DNA of 11,729 nucleotides from positions 1 to 11,729 of the forward strand of contig BQJS01000157.1 in the NCBI GenBank assembly GCA_021604825.1, given 5' to 3'. The DNA comes from Phycisphaerae bacterium (lineage in GTDB: Bacteria > Planctomycetota > Phycisphaerae > UBA1845). The position numbers were made by a program, and so were the translations under genes. The notes under the pieces are model-generated. The model was not told the DNA's origin. It was given only the letters and a program-made list of their open reading frames with translations, and made no database searches. Shown here in pieces: positions 1-8,200 of the stretch; the stretch's first letter is position 1, and each line of letters starts with the position of its first letter.

Positions 1-180
1 CATGCACCAACTGCCCAGTGCCAAACCGGCCATGAATGCGGTCAGGACGGCGGTGATGCTCCACGAGCTTACGCCAAAGACCAGCGTGAGCATGCGTTGC
101 CAGACGATCTCATAGATGAGGGCAGCCGCCCCCGAGAAGAAGAAGCACGCGTAGATTGTGGCAATAATGATGCGATTCAT
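1..180 (-). CDS. Fused MFS/spermidine-synthase-like membrane protein, N-terminal 60 codons only
   Basis: The gene starts at the ATG at 180 and is cut by the left edge. The visible 60 residues begin MNRIIIATIYACFFF, continue with SGAAALIYEIVWQRML, then TLVFGVSSWSITAV and AFMAGLALGS. This is the first two membrane helices of the large planctomycete and proteobacterial family in which a multi-pass MFS-like membrane half is fused to a spermidine-synthase-like methyltransferase fold. The signature SGxxALIYExVWxRxLxLVFG followed by a Gly-rich second helix is characteristic. The C-terminal half is outside the window, so enzyme activity cannot be judged; most such proteins have no proven substrate. 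No Shine-Dalgarno sequence lies upstream of the ATG (TTCCCTCC precedes it). However, TAGAAT lies seven bases before the start, so a leaderless transcript is possible. It follows the FG-GAP gene after 77 bases but does not share its secretory character, so it need not be functionally linked. Confidence 0.72.
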   Translation of the reverse strand, partial: MNRIIIATIYACFFFSGAAALIYEIVWQRMLTLVFGVSSWSITAVLTAFMAGLALGSWCM

Positions 181-187
181 GGAGGGA

Positions 188-193
188 ATTCTA
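188..193 (-). promoter_or_regulatory. Possible -10 element TAGAAT for a leaderless transcript
   Basis: On the minus strand TAGAAT is followed by exactly seven bases (TCCCTCC) and then the ATG at 180, the spacing expected if transcription starts at or next to the start codon. The absence of a Shine-Dalgarno sequence fits. No good -35 box is found at 16-18 bases; a TTGACT inside the inverted repeat is 21 bases away, which is too far for a standard promoter. The same nine bases, CTAGAATTC, occur upstream of the amidase-like gene. The call is weak. Confidence 0.25.
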
Positions 194-227
194 GTGCGAA
201 TTGACCCGAGTGCGAGTCAATTCGCAC
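194..227. promoter_or_regulatory. 12-bp perfect inverted repeat between the FG-GAP gene and the membrane-protein gene
   Basis: The arms GTGCGAATTGAC (194-205) and GTCAATTCGCAC (216-227) are exact reverse complements, separated by ten bases. The repeat lies 14-47 bases upstream of the membrane-protein ATG and 31 bases after the FG-GAP stop codon. No T tract follows on the minus strand, so it is not a standard intrinsic terminator. It could be an operator for a dimeric regulator of the membrane-protein gene, or an RNA hairpin at the end of the FG-GAP transcript. The symmetry is directly visible; the function is inferred. Confidence 0.55.
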
Positions 228-257
228 GACAAATTCCGTTAGGCGTGTTCAATGGAA

Positions 258-1961
258 TTACGGTCCGCCAAGTTGTGCTGCGAATCCTTCCATGTCGCCA
301 GCGTCGACATTCTGGTCGGCTAGGAAATCGAACACGTAGCAAGCGTCAGCCGGTGGCACCGCGATGCTTGGCGTTGATGCGCACTCCTGATAGACAGCAA
401 AGTCGAAAAGATCGACCACACCGTCTGCGTTATAGTCACCATCGATAATCGAGAAAACATAGGCAGTCCCGGCGATGTTGGGGAACGATCCATTGTTAAA
501 CGGCGTTCCGAAAACGACCTCGTCCGTCCCGCTGCCGTTCACGTCTGCGACACTCATCGAAAAACCGATGCGATCTGATGCGGCGCCGACGATTCGAACG
601 TCGGTGTCTACATTCACATCAAACGTCTGATTCGCCGAAAAATCACGACCGAATACGATATCAATCGTGCCGTTGGTTTGTGGCCCACCGAATCGCTGAC
701 CGGCTGCGATGTCGTCGTAACCGTCGCCATTGAAGTCGCCCGCAGCGATCTGCGCTCCCATGCTTTCGTTTGACTCGCCACGGATCAGAAAATCCGGAGT
801 TGCGCTGGCGTAATCGACGGTGATCGTTCCAACTTGTAGGGCGTTAGCACCGAATAGGCCGTAGATAACGCCATCGTTGATGTTGTTGTCGGGTGGACCT
901 GGATTGACGCCGGGTGCCGACGATGCCAGGTCGAGAATACCGTCGCCGTTGAAATCGCCCAGTGCGGCGTCTTCGCCTAGGTTGTCAAAGGAGTTGACGC
1001 CGAGCAGCGTGATGTCGGCAGCGGTGGTTCCGAGATTGATGGAGAAGGGCCAGACTGCTCGACCGCGGATGATCAGAACAGCGCCTTCTGCGGCCAGCGT
1101 CGCTTGGCTGTAGTTGCGATTCGGGATGATAAGTTCATCAAGGCCATCACCGGTGAGGTCGCCGGTCTTGACCATTTCGCCAAGTTCATCGAGCGACCCC
1201 TTGCCATAAATAAGCGTATCAAAGTGTGCGCCATTCAAGAGCGATAGCGTGGTGCCCGATGCGAAATTTTTACCCAAGATCATGTAGACCCGACCGGCTC
1301 CGCTGGCTGCACCGTTTGCGAGATGGACGCCCAACACCATATCGCCAAATGCGTCTGCATTGAGCTTTCCAATCGCAGCTGCTTCGCTGTCGCCACCGCC
1401 GAAAAAGAGGCTGCCACCCATGTCGCCGCCAGCCACCGGCCCTTCAATCTTCACATCCCAATCAGAAGTTTGCGACATGTCGCGGGTGGCGCTGGCAAAA
1501 AACGTTGGACCACCATAGAGAAGATACGCCACGCCCGCACGTTGCCGACCACTTGCGTCAGCACCTGAGGCACAGATCAAAAGATCATTGAACGTGTCGC
1601 CGTTGACGTCGCCGACGGCAATGGACGAACCCAAATTGTCGTTGAGCGCCGCGCCGTCAATCGTTAAATCGACACCACCGAGCATTAGATCGATTGTTCC
1701 TTGTTGGGCTGCCCCCGGGCCGCCGCGCATGACGTATACATGGCTCATCACGTCGCCGAAATCTTCAGATGCCGCGACAATAACTTCATCCCAGCCGTCG
1801 CCATCGAGATCACCCGAAGCGACCGGTCGTCCCCAGTCGCGATCGGCGATCGCCCCTTTGAAAATTGTTCCTGAGTCGTCCGATGCGCGTTCGATGGGAG
1901 CGCCAATTGCTGAACTGATGCCTAGTGCTAGAACAGAAAAAACTGTGCATTGCGTGCGCAT
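258..1961 (-). CDS. Secreted FG-GAP (integrin-alpha-like) beta-propeller protein with dockerin-like C terminus
   Basis: The start at 1961 is preferred over the longer frame opening at 2027, because it directly precedes a signal peptide (MRTQCTVFSVLALGISSAIG, residues 1-20) and has AGGAGG at 1974-1979. The longer start would fall inside a palindrome and add a non-secretory leader. The 567-residue protein holds seven FG-GAP-type calcium loops at roughly even spacing: GDLDGDGWDEV (50), GDVNGDTFNDL (117), GKLNADAFGDM (198), GDLTGDGLDEL (267), GDFNGDGILDL (335), GDFNGDGYDDI (408) and ADVNGSGTDEV (472). Seven blades predict a closed integrin-alpha-type propeller with calcium at the blade edges; the third loop is degenerate. 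The last 60 residues form a dockerin-like pair: loop one (D509, N511, D513, D517, D520) is complete, and loop two (D545 to D556) is degenerate. Such propellers usually bind ligands or mediate adhesion; no ligand can be named. It lies 84 bases downstream of the amidase-like gene and could be co-transcribed with it. Confidence 0.85.
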   Translation of the reverse strand: MRTQCTVFSVLALGISSAIGAPIERASDDSGTIFKGAIADRDWGRPVASGDLDGDGWDEVIVAASEDFGDVMSHVYVMRGGPGAAQQGTIDLMLGGVDLTIDGAALNDNLGSSIAVGDVNGDTFNDLLICASGADASGRQRAGVAYLLYGGPTFFASATRDMSQTSDWDVKIEGPVAGGDMGGSLFFGGGDSEAAAIGKLNADAFGDMVLGVHLANGAASGAGRVYMILGKNFASGTTLSLLNGAHFDTLIYGKGSLDELGEMVKTGDLTGDGLDELIIPNRNYSQATLAAEGAVLIIRGRAVWPFSINLGTTAADITLLGVNSFDNLGEDAALGDFNGDGILDLASSAPGVNPGPPDNNINDGVIYGLFGANALQVGTITVDYASATPDFLIRGESNESMGAQIAAGDFNGDGYDDIAAGQRFGGPQTNGTIDIVFGRDFSANQTFDVNVDTDVRIVGAASDRIGFSMSVADVNGSGTDEVVFGTPFNNGSFPNIAGTAYVFSIIDGDYNADGVVDLFDFAVYQECASTPSIAVPPADACYVFDFLADQNVDAGDMEGFAAQLGGP

Positions 1962-1973
1962 TGCTTGTTTCCG

Positions 1974-1979
1974 CCTCCT
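1974..1979 (-). promoter_or_regulatory. Ribosome binding site deciding the FG-GAP start
   Basis: AGGAGG on the minus strand lies 12 bases before the ATG at 1961. The spacing is slightly long, but the match is full. No comparable site precedes the in-frame ATG at 2027. Confidence 0.6.
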
Positions 1980-2018
1980 GTATGACGTACCGCCCGGATT
2001 GCCAATACCATTTGTTAT

Positions 2019-2035
2019 GGTGGGCACGGCCCACC
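2019..2035. repeat. REP-like perfect palindrome in the amidase/FG-GAP intergenic gap
   Basis: GGTGGGC (2019-2025) and GCCCACC (2029-2035) pair perfectly around a three-base loop. A second small hairpin, ACCAT/ATGGT (2007-2011 and 2017-2021 on the plus strand), abuts it and shares bases with it. No T tract follows on either strand, so it is not a classical terminator. Short GC-rich palindromes of the GGTGGGC...GCCCACC type recur as dispersed intergenic elements in many bacterial genomes, and some such families are mobilised by RAYT transposases. Membership in a dispersed family cannot be shown from one copy. Confidence 0.5.
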
Positions 2036-2045
2036 CAACGATTGC

Positions 2046-5000
2046 TTAGTCTGCGAACAAAATCTGGAATACTTGTGCGTCATCCAGATCGACGTCGCTA
2101 TCCACGCCAAAATCGAATGGACCACAGTCGGGCAACGTCGCGCCCGCGTCGGGCCCGTCCATGCACTCAATGAACGACGCGAGGTCAGACAGATCAAGTC
2201 CTACGTCAAAGAATTCAACAACCGCTCCCATGATCTCAGATCGACTCGACTCCGACGTGATCGTCTCAAATGGGAATCCCAGGTTCACGACCTGCGAGAC
2301 GCCATCGAATACGACTGCCGCAGTTCCACCCGATCCGCCAACGTATGTGAGGGCGGCTGAACTGCCACCAATTGGACCCAAGCGATCGGGGAATTCCGCG
2401 TCGTAGTAGATCGAACCATCGTCAAACGCGAATGAGCCAATGCCATCGAAGATCGAGCCGCCCACCACGCCAACGTTGTAAGTGCCCGCGTCATCGCCCA
2501 CGTAGTCGGCTTTCAGCGCATTGTTGTAGAAGGCGACACCGTTGCCGAGGTTATCGAGATCCCAGGCAATTTCGGCACCGCTGACGAACAGTTTTCCACC
2601 GCCATTGAGGTAACTTGTCATCAGCGCTTGCTCAGTCGCGTTGAAAGTGTCGTCACCCGACGACTCTTCACCACAGATCCAGAGGACGGCACCGTAATCG
2701 GCGAGATCAACCGCACCGCTGATGATGTTCTCATTCTGGCAAGAATCAAAATCCACGCCGGAATCGGCCAACGCGTCACCATGCTGTACGACGTAATCGA
2801 ACGAGTTGACGTATCGAAGGATCGGGCGGCGTTGCGTACCCAATCCGCCGAGGACCTGTCGCGGATCCTGCGAGCGAGAGACCCGATCGAATCCGTTGAC
2901 GATGAGGTACTTCGCTGGACCGTTCAACCGTGCCCGCGCGCCGATTGTGATCGATGGCAACGATTCTCCGCCGGCATTGTATGCCGCAATGCGGAAGTAG
3001 GTCGTTGTGTATGGCGGCACGTCGTTGAGCGTTACCGAATTGACAAGGCCCACATCGGTCCCGGAATCGAAACCGAAACCGTTGCTCGATCGGTAGACGC
3101 GGTATCCGGTGGGGGCGTCGCCATAGGCCTCGCCAGTGAGCGGCGTGTCCCATGAAAGCGTGATGCCACCGCTGCCGTCGTGAATCGCACGCGGGTTACG
3201 CGGCTGCGTCGGAAGGAACGCCAGGGGGATTGTGCTGCCGGCTTGGGCGTTTAGAAACTTGATGACGCCGTGAACGCTTGAGCGGGCGACCGCGTCGCGC
3301 ACCTTGGGATCGAGCAAGAGCGCCGCATCGGTTGCATTGTCGTGAAAGGCCACTTCGAGAATCGTGGCATCGAACTCGTTGCTGTTTGCGGTCGTGCTGA
3401 TCGCGCCGAAGGAACCGTTGGCTGGGTTGCTGCGAGCGGCCCAGTTGGATTCGAATCCGGAGTCGAGGATCAGCATGTCTTGTTCGACCTCATCGCCGAG
3501 AATCGTGGCGTATTGGGTTTGATTGGTGGTGTTGTTGCCGGTGACCAATGCGACTGTTCCTCGGGCGCCACCGCTTGAGGCGTTGCTGTGGAATTCGAGG
3601 TAGATGCGCCGCCACCGGTCGATGTTGAACGTCGTGTTGTTCATCTCCCGCGCCCAGCGTGCGGCCGTGGAGATGTTGTCGCTGTTGTCACTGCTGCAGC
3701 AGTTGTAGATGGATGTTGGCATGCCGACCGCGTTGACGCCGGCTTCGCTTTCTGCCCAATAGCGTTGTGCTTCTTCGTCTCGCGGATAACCGCTGATTGT
3801 ACCGGGACCGGCACCAACGATATCACCGATACCGTTACCGAACCGAATCGCATCGGCGATCACATTTCCGCCGGCTGCCGACTGATTGCTGATCTCGACG
3901 TAGCCATCAGTACCGGCTTCGAAGTAGTAGGAGCCGAGATAAACCCAACCGCGCCCGACCATGCGATGATCAACGGTGACCTCGGTGGTTCCGCCGCTGT
4001 GGGTGACGCGATAGAGTTGCGTCGTGCGGTTGTTGGAATCGAGTACCCAGGTATAGACCGGGTAGTAATCCGATGTTGGCAAGTTTGGCGTGTAGCGGGC
4101 GGTCGCGGTTTCGGTGACGTTGACGACGGCGAAACGATAATTGATCCCGCTGGCGGTTGTGCCGTTTTCGTAGTAGGGGCTTGACCCGCTGTTGATCCAT
4201 GAACCGGTGTAGGTCACACCGGGATCATCCTGATCGAGGACGACTTCCTCTTCCTGATATCCAACTGGTCGAAACGCGACGACGGTCGCACCGGCATTGA
4301 ACAGGTAATTCACGAAATAGTTGAGTTGATCGAGGTTGCCGTAATCTTCAACCATGTCGAGCAGCAAGGGTCGCTGCAATCCCCATGAACCGGCGTTGGC
4401 TGTCCAACCGTGGCCCGCCGCTGCATAGACAACCACACCGGACAGCGCACCGGCAGGTTGATTGCCAGCATTGGCGGCCGGTCCGCCGAGCGAACGCAGT
4501 TGCTCAATTTGCTCCGGGGTTGCCGCGTTTTCACCAGGACGAATCGCACCGTCTTCCTGGAGTGGTGGGTAGGTTCCAGAACCTACGACGGGAACAAAGT
4601 CTTCCAGCAATCGGTAGTCGTCTGTTTCGCTCGTTCGCACGCGCACGATCACGCCGCCAAAGTCCAGGTCGCTCTTGATGGAACTGACGAGAGATTCACT
4701 GAGTTCCTGTACCGCGACGATGTCGGGACTTTCTTGGGCGAATGAGGGAATCGTCAGTTTTAGATGGCAGACGTTGCCAATCCATTCAGTCTGATCAACT
4801 CGCGCCCCGGAGAGAAAAACGAAGTCATCGAGACCCTCCAATTCTCTCATGTGAATACGTAGGCGTGTCGTGGTTTTGGCTTGATCGCCGATGATGGAGT
4901 TCAATCCATCGGCTTGCGATTTGCCTTGGCCCATCGCGACGGTGGCGAAGACCAGCAAACACGCGGCGACCAACCCCCTTGTTGAGTTTGAAGGGAATTG

Positions 5001-5048
5001 GATTGCACCAATCATATCAGTCACTCCAACGCTTTCATTGCGTTTCAT
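2046..5048 (-). CDS. Secreted N-acetylmuramoyl-L-alanine amidase-like protein, catalytic domain split by a golvesin-type domain, with Fn3, GATase-like and dockerin-like regions
   Basis: The ATG at 5048 has GGAGAG nine bases upstream. The 1000-residue product has an export signal whose hydrophobic core (GLVAACLLVFATVAMG) lies at 25-40. Residues 45-200 are an unrecognised region. An Amidase_3-like zinc fold follows: AAAGHGW places the first ligand at H213, VEDYGNLDQLNYFVNYL the Glu ligand at E234, YLEFHSNASS the third ligand at H487, and ILEVAFHDN the likely catalytic Glu at E565. The usual TR strand reads FRPVG here. Between E234 and H487, residues about 268-406 form a golvesin-C-terminal-like beta domain (TGSWINSG, GWVYLGSYYFEAG, VIADAIRFG). 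Next come an Fn3-like domain (about 613-708) and an alpha/beta glutamine-amidotransferase-like domain (about 713-945, starting KYLIVNGFDR). The end is a dockerin-like tail whose first loop is lost and whose second is intact (D979, D983, D985, D987, D990). Related architectures are annotated as xanthan-lyase-like in Bacteroidetes. Peptidoglycan is the default substrate for the fold, but this is not proven here. Confidence 0.82.
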   Translation of the reverse strand: MKRNESVGVTDMIGAIQFPSNSTRGLVAACLLVFATVAMGQGKSQADGLNSIIGDQAKTTTRLRIHMRELEGLDDFVFLSGARVDQTEWIGNVCHLKLTIPSFAQESPDIVAVQELSESLVSSIKSDLDFGGVIVRVRTSETDDYRLLEDFVPVVGSGTYPPLQEDGAIRPGENAATPEQIEQLRSLGGPAANAGNQPAGALSGVVVYAAAGHGWTANAGSWGLQRPLLLDMVEDYGNLDQLNYFVNYLFNAGATVVAFRPVGYQEEEVVLDQDDPGVTYTGSWINSGSSPYYENGTTASGINYRFAVVNVTETATARYTPNLPTSDYYPVYTWVLDSNNRTTQLYRVTHSGGTTEVTVDHRMVGRGWVYLGSYYFEAGTDGYVEISNQSAAGGNVIADAIRFGNGIGDIVGAGPGTISGYPRDEEAQRYWAESEAGVNAVGMPTSIYNCCSSDNSDNISTAARWAREMNNTTFNIDRWRRIYLEFHSNASSGGARGTVALVTGNNTTNQTQYATILGDEVEQDMLILDSGFESNWAARSNPANGSFGAISTTANSNEFDATILEVAFHDNATDAALLLDPKVRDAVARSSVHGVIKFLNAQAGSTIPLAFLPTQPRNPRAIHDGSGGITLSWDTPLTGEAYGDAPTGYRVYRSSNGFGFDSGTDVGLVNSVTLNDVPPYTTTYFRIAAYNAGGESLPSITIGARARLNGPAKYLIVNGFDRVSRSQDPRQVLGGLGTQRRPILRYVNSFDYVVQHGDALADSGVDFDSCQNENIISGAVDLADYGAVLWICGEESSGDDTFNATEQALMTSYLNGGGKLFVSGAEIAWDLDNLGNGVAFYNNALKADYVGDDAGTYNVGVVGGSIFDGIGSFAFDDGSIYYDAEFPDRLGPIGGSSAALTYVGGSGGTAAVVFDGVSQVVNLGFPFETITSESSRSEIMGAVVEFFDVGLDLSDLASFIECMDGPDAGATLPDCGPFDFGVDSDVDLDDAQVFQILFAD

Positions 5049-5057
5049 GTTGTTCTT

Positions 5058-5063
5058 CTCTCC
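5058..5063 (-). promoter_or_regulatory. Ribosome binding site of the amidase-like gene
   Basis: GGAGAG on the minus strand lies nine bases before the ATG at 5048. This supports that start over the in-frame Met at codon 12. Confidence 0.6.
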
Positions 5064-5081
5064 ACATGGCTGAGGGACAGG

Positions 5082-5099
5082 CGCGGTCGGTCAACCGCG
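5082..5099. promoter_or_regulatory. 6-bp-arm palindrome in the leader of the amidase-like gene
   Basis: CGCGGT (5082-5087) and ACCGCG (5094-5099) are reverse complements around six bases, about 34 bases upstream of the start codon. It may be an operator or a leader hairpin. The arms are short, so chance is possible. Confidence 0.3.
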
Positions 5100-5107
5100 T
5101 CTATCGA

Positions 5108-5113
5108 ATTCTA
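5108..5113 (-). promoter_or_regulatory. Possible -10 element for the amidase-like gene
   Basis: TAGAAT sits 59 bases upstream of the ATG, after the terminator of the preceding gene, where a promoter is needed. The flanking CTAGAATTC is identical to the sequence just before the membrane-protein gene at the left edge. No convincing -35 box is seen at the standard distance. Confidence 0.25.
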
Positions 5114-5165
5114 GCGCTTCAAAGTTGGTGGTTTCCTGCCAATCGTCCACGCTTTTCTAAGTCAC

Positions 5166-5198
5166 AAAAAAGCGGGCCACCCTTGGCGGATGGCCCGC
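5166..5198 (-). terminator. Intrinsic terminator of the giant surface-protein gene
   Basis: Read on the minus strand, the perfect 8-bp stem GCGGGCCA/TGGCCCGC (5191-5198 with 5172-5179) closes an 11-base loop and is followed at once by six T residues (5171-5166). It starts 58 bases after the stop codon at 5257 and separates the giant gene from the amidase-like gene. This is the clearest regulatory element in the window. Confidence 0.88.
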
Positions 5199-5256
5199 GA
5201 TCAAACGGTTGATCAATTCATTGCACTGACACCTTCCTTACAGGTTTACAGTTGCC

Positions 5257-8200
5257 TTACGGAGCAACAGCTTCCTGGAATTCCGCGAAATCGACGAGGT
5301 CGATATCGTTGTCGGCGTCACTGTCAAACGTATTCAGGCAGGTCGACTCACAACCGGCCACGCTTGGAGCAGGTGAATTGCCCGGTCCTTCAAGGCAATC
5401 CTCGAGTCCTGCGTAGTCACCATTGTCAACGTTTCCGTCAGCATTCCAGTCGAAGGTCCCAATGGATTCGCAATCATCACCAACGAGGTTGGCATTGCAG
5501 TCACCACCACCGAAGCCTTCGACGACCAGGTTGTCGATCAGGCCAAAGATGAGGTCTGGCTCGGTGGCCAATGAAGTAAACGGATCGCTGTAACCGATGC
5601 TGATGTTGCCAGCCAGCGGGAACGAAGCGCCCACTGTGGCGTCAATCTCGGCGATCGGAAGATCGTCGATGACGTACCGCACCTTGGTGCCGCTGCGGTA
5701 AATCGTGATCTCGTGCCATCTGAATCCGGCGGCTCCTGATTGCAGGATACCTGTTTGTGTGGTCGGGAACGCAGTATTCTGTCCAAGCGATCCGACATCG
5801 ACACCGCCGATGTTGCTGTAGTAAATGGCAGAAGCATTACGCGATCCGGCGAAGAACGAACCGGTACCTTGAAGTACCTCGTTCTTATACGCGTGGTAGT
5901 CGCTACCAGAACCACCTTCCCCGCTGCATGCGAACCAACCACCAACACCATTTCCGAACGCAGCATTAACCGTGGAGTTGTCGTAACCCACTCCTGCTGT
6001 GACGAACTCGGTTGATCCAGCACCACCGCCTGGGAACGGTCCGACGGAATTCATCCACATGTCGAATCGCAACGCGTAATCACCACCGAAGTTCTGGCCG
6101 ACCGGTGAAAGCGTGATAGCCTCAACCGAATTCGGCGCGGCGACGTTCGCAGCCAATCGCAGACCCAAGGTCGAGCCACCGCCGTTTGGTGACGGTGGAA
6201 TCAAGAGACCGCCCGCATCGTAGTCGAACGCAAAAACAGCTGTGGCGTCAGCGGAGCTTGCGTTGATATTCCAGCTTGCGGAGGTGTCCGTGTCGAAGTT
6301 GTCGGAGAACGCAATACCGCATGGCGTCGCAGAACCTTCGACAATCGCCAACTCGGAATCAGCACTGACCAAACCGTTGGCCGTCTGCGTCACGGTCAAG
6401 ACATCCCCTTCATTGAGGCTGGGCAGACCCGTGATCGTCGTCGACGAACTTTCAAAACCAGTCGTGTTGACCGTGCCGATCACGCTGTCGTTGCGTGAGA
6501 TTTGCAACTGCGTGGTCGTTGCGTTTGCAACCTGGAGGATGTCCTGGATGTCGACAGTTGTGGCAGATTCAAAGACCGGAGCGACGATCGTCGGAGCCGG
6601 TGGCGTCGTGATGCCACGCGGGAATCCAAGATCGCTCGTTCCGTCCGGAGTCGTCTGCCGCGCCACATACTGATCGAGCACGACGCTATTGGTGGTTACA
6701 TTGATGTCGACAGAAGTTCCACCCGGTACTGCTGAGGTCAGGAATTCTCCGTTGCGGTACAAATCAACAGCAGTTGCCGCTGGATCCACGTCGTTAACGC
6801 GAACAAACGGGATGTCGCCGACGTTTGGTTCGAGCAATGTCGGAGTGGACACAGCGTTTGTCGTAAAGTCGTTGAACAAGATGTAGAACCCGACGGCCAA
6901 TGAATCATCCGGGAATGCAATATTCGGACGATACACTGAAGTTACGTTGCCGGCGTCTTCATTGGGCCATTCCCAATCGACCTTGGTTGCGTTCGATCCG
7001 TCCATGCTGGTTTCACCAGTAAGAGCGCTCGAATTGCTGGCAAGGATCCCGGAACTCTGGCCGCGGAAGAGTGGGTACGGGTTGGCAAGCTCTGCGTCTG
7101 CAATGAGAACTTCCTGACCACCCGAATCGATGTAGAACGTATGGTCGATGTACACCGTGTACGGACCAGCACTCACCGGGCCATTGGAATTGATGCTGAA
7201 GAAGATCGAATCGATGCTGAAATCCAATCCTCCTTTGTCAAGCTGGCCCGGCGTTCCAATGTTGTCAACGAAAACGGTTACCGGATCGTTGATCAACGAG
7301 AATTCAAAGCGCTGCCAGACACCGGTTTGAGGTTCGAGGGCTTTTCCGACCGGTGCACTACCGATCTTCTGTGAGGCACCCACAAATTCGAAGTCGGCGT
7401 TGCCGTCACTGCTGACGCCATCTTCGTCAATGGCCACCGTGACCGACAGACTGAGCGGCGGACGTGGGCGAACCAACACGGCTGGCGAGTGCTCGCTTTC
7501 GAGACCGCCGATGACTTGGGTCGCTGTAATCAATTCGCCTTCGATCAGAGCAGGTACAGTGACTGCGACAGCGTCTGTCGTCGGTGAGACAATCGTGCCA
7601 ATCAACGTCGTCGTATCGGCATAGACTCGGATTTCGTCGGCAACGTTTTCTTCAACGCCGCCAACGTTGACCACTGTCTCGTCCGGCTCAAGGATTTCGT
7701 CAAGAATAACCACCGTTGGGATCAAGGCGATTGCAGCCGCAGACTGGCAACTGGATTCGCCTCCGATCGTTTGCTCAGCCGTGATTTCGTCTTCAAACGA
7801 AAGGGCTGGGATCGTTACGTCGATCGTGGTTGTCTCAAAGCCAGTCGTCGAGACTGTGGCGATCGTCGTCGAGCCATCAAGGATGACTCGGACTTCGGTT
7901 GCATTGGTACTAATGTCCGTCAGCGTTATAACCGTGTCGCCGGGGAAGATTGGCTCTTGAATGACTGGCGGATCGGGAAGCGGTGCATCAAATGGATGCG
8001 TCAGGCCGTTGGATCCGATCGTCACAGAGACATTATCAAAGAACATTGTCGGATCGTTGTTGCTGAATCCTTCTCCAACGATGACGTGCGTGTATGGACT
8101 CGTGTTCGGACGCGGAACGCCGTCTTCGTAACCGGCTGGGTTAACGTTTACGTCGTCGATGTAGTAGTTGATGACATCGGATTTGACCTCGATCTGCATC

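Noticed and set aside
188..220. Standard sigma-70 promoter TTGACT plus TAGAAT before the membrane-protein gene
   Set aside because: The spacing between the two hexamers is 21 bases, outside the usual 16-18; only the -10 box is kept as a weak call.
1962..2027. Longer start of the FG-GAP protein at 2027
   Set aside because: It starts inside the REP-like palindrome, lacks a ribosome site, and puts 22 non-secretory residues before an evident signal peptide.
2007..2035. Palindrome as an intrinsic terminator for the amidase-like gene
   Set aside because: The stem is strong, but no run of T residues follows on the minus strand (ATAACAAATGG follows).
1588..2049. Plus-strand open frame of 153 codons
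   Set aside because: It is antisense to the FG-GAP repeats and the signal peptide; the Pro/Ser-rich product is a shadow of the GD-rich repeats.
3588..4184. Plus-strand open frame of 198 codons
   Set aside because: It lies entirely within and antisense to the golvesin and amidase part of the well-supported minus-strand gene, and its translation (rich in Val, Asp and Gly) mirrors the codon pattern of that gene.
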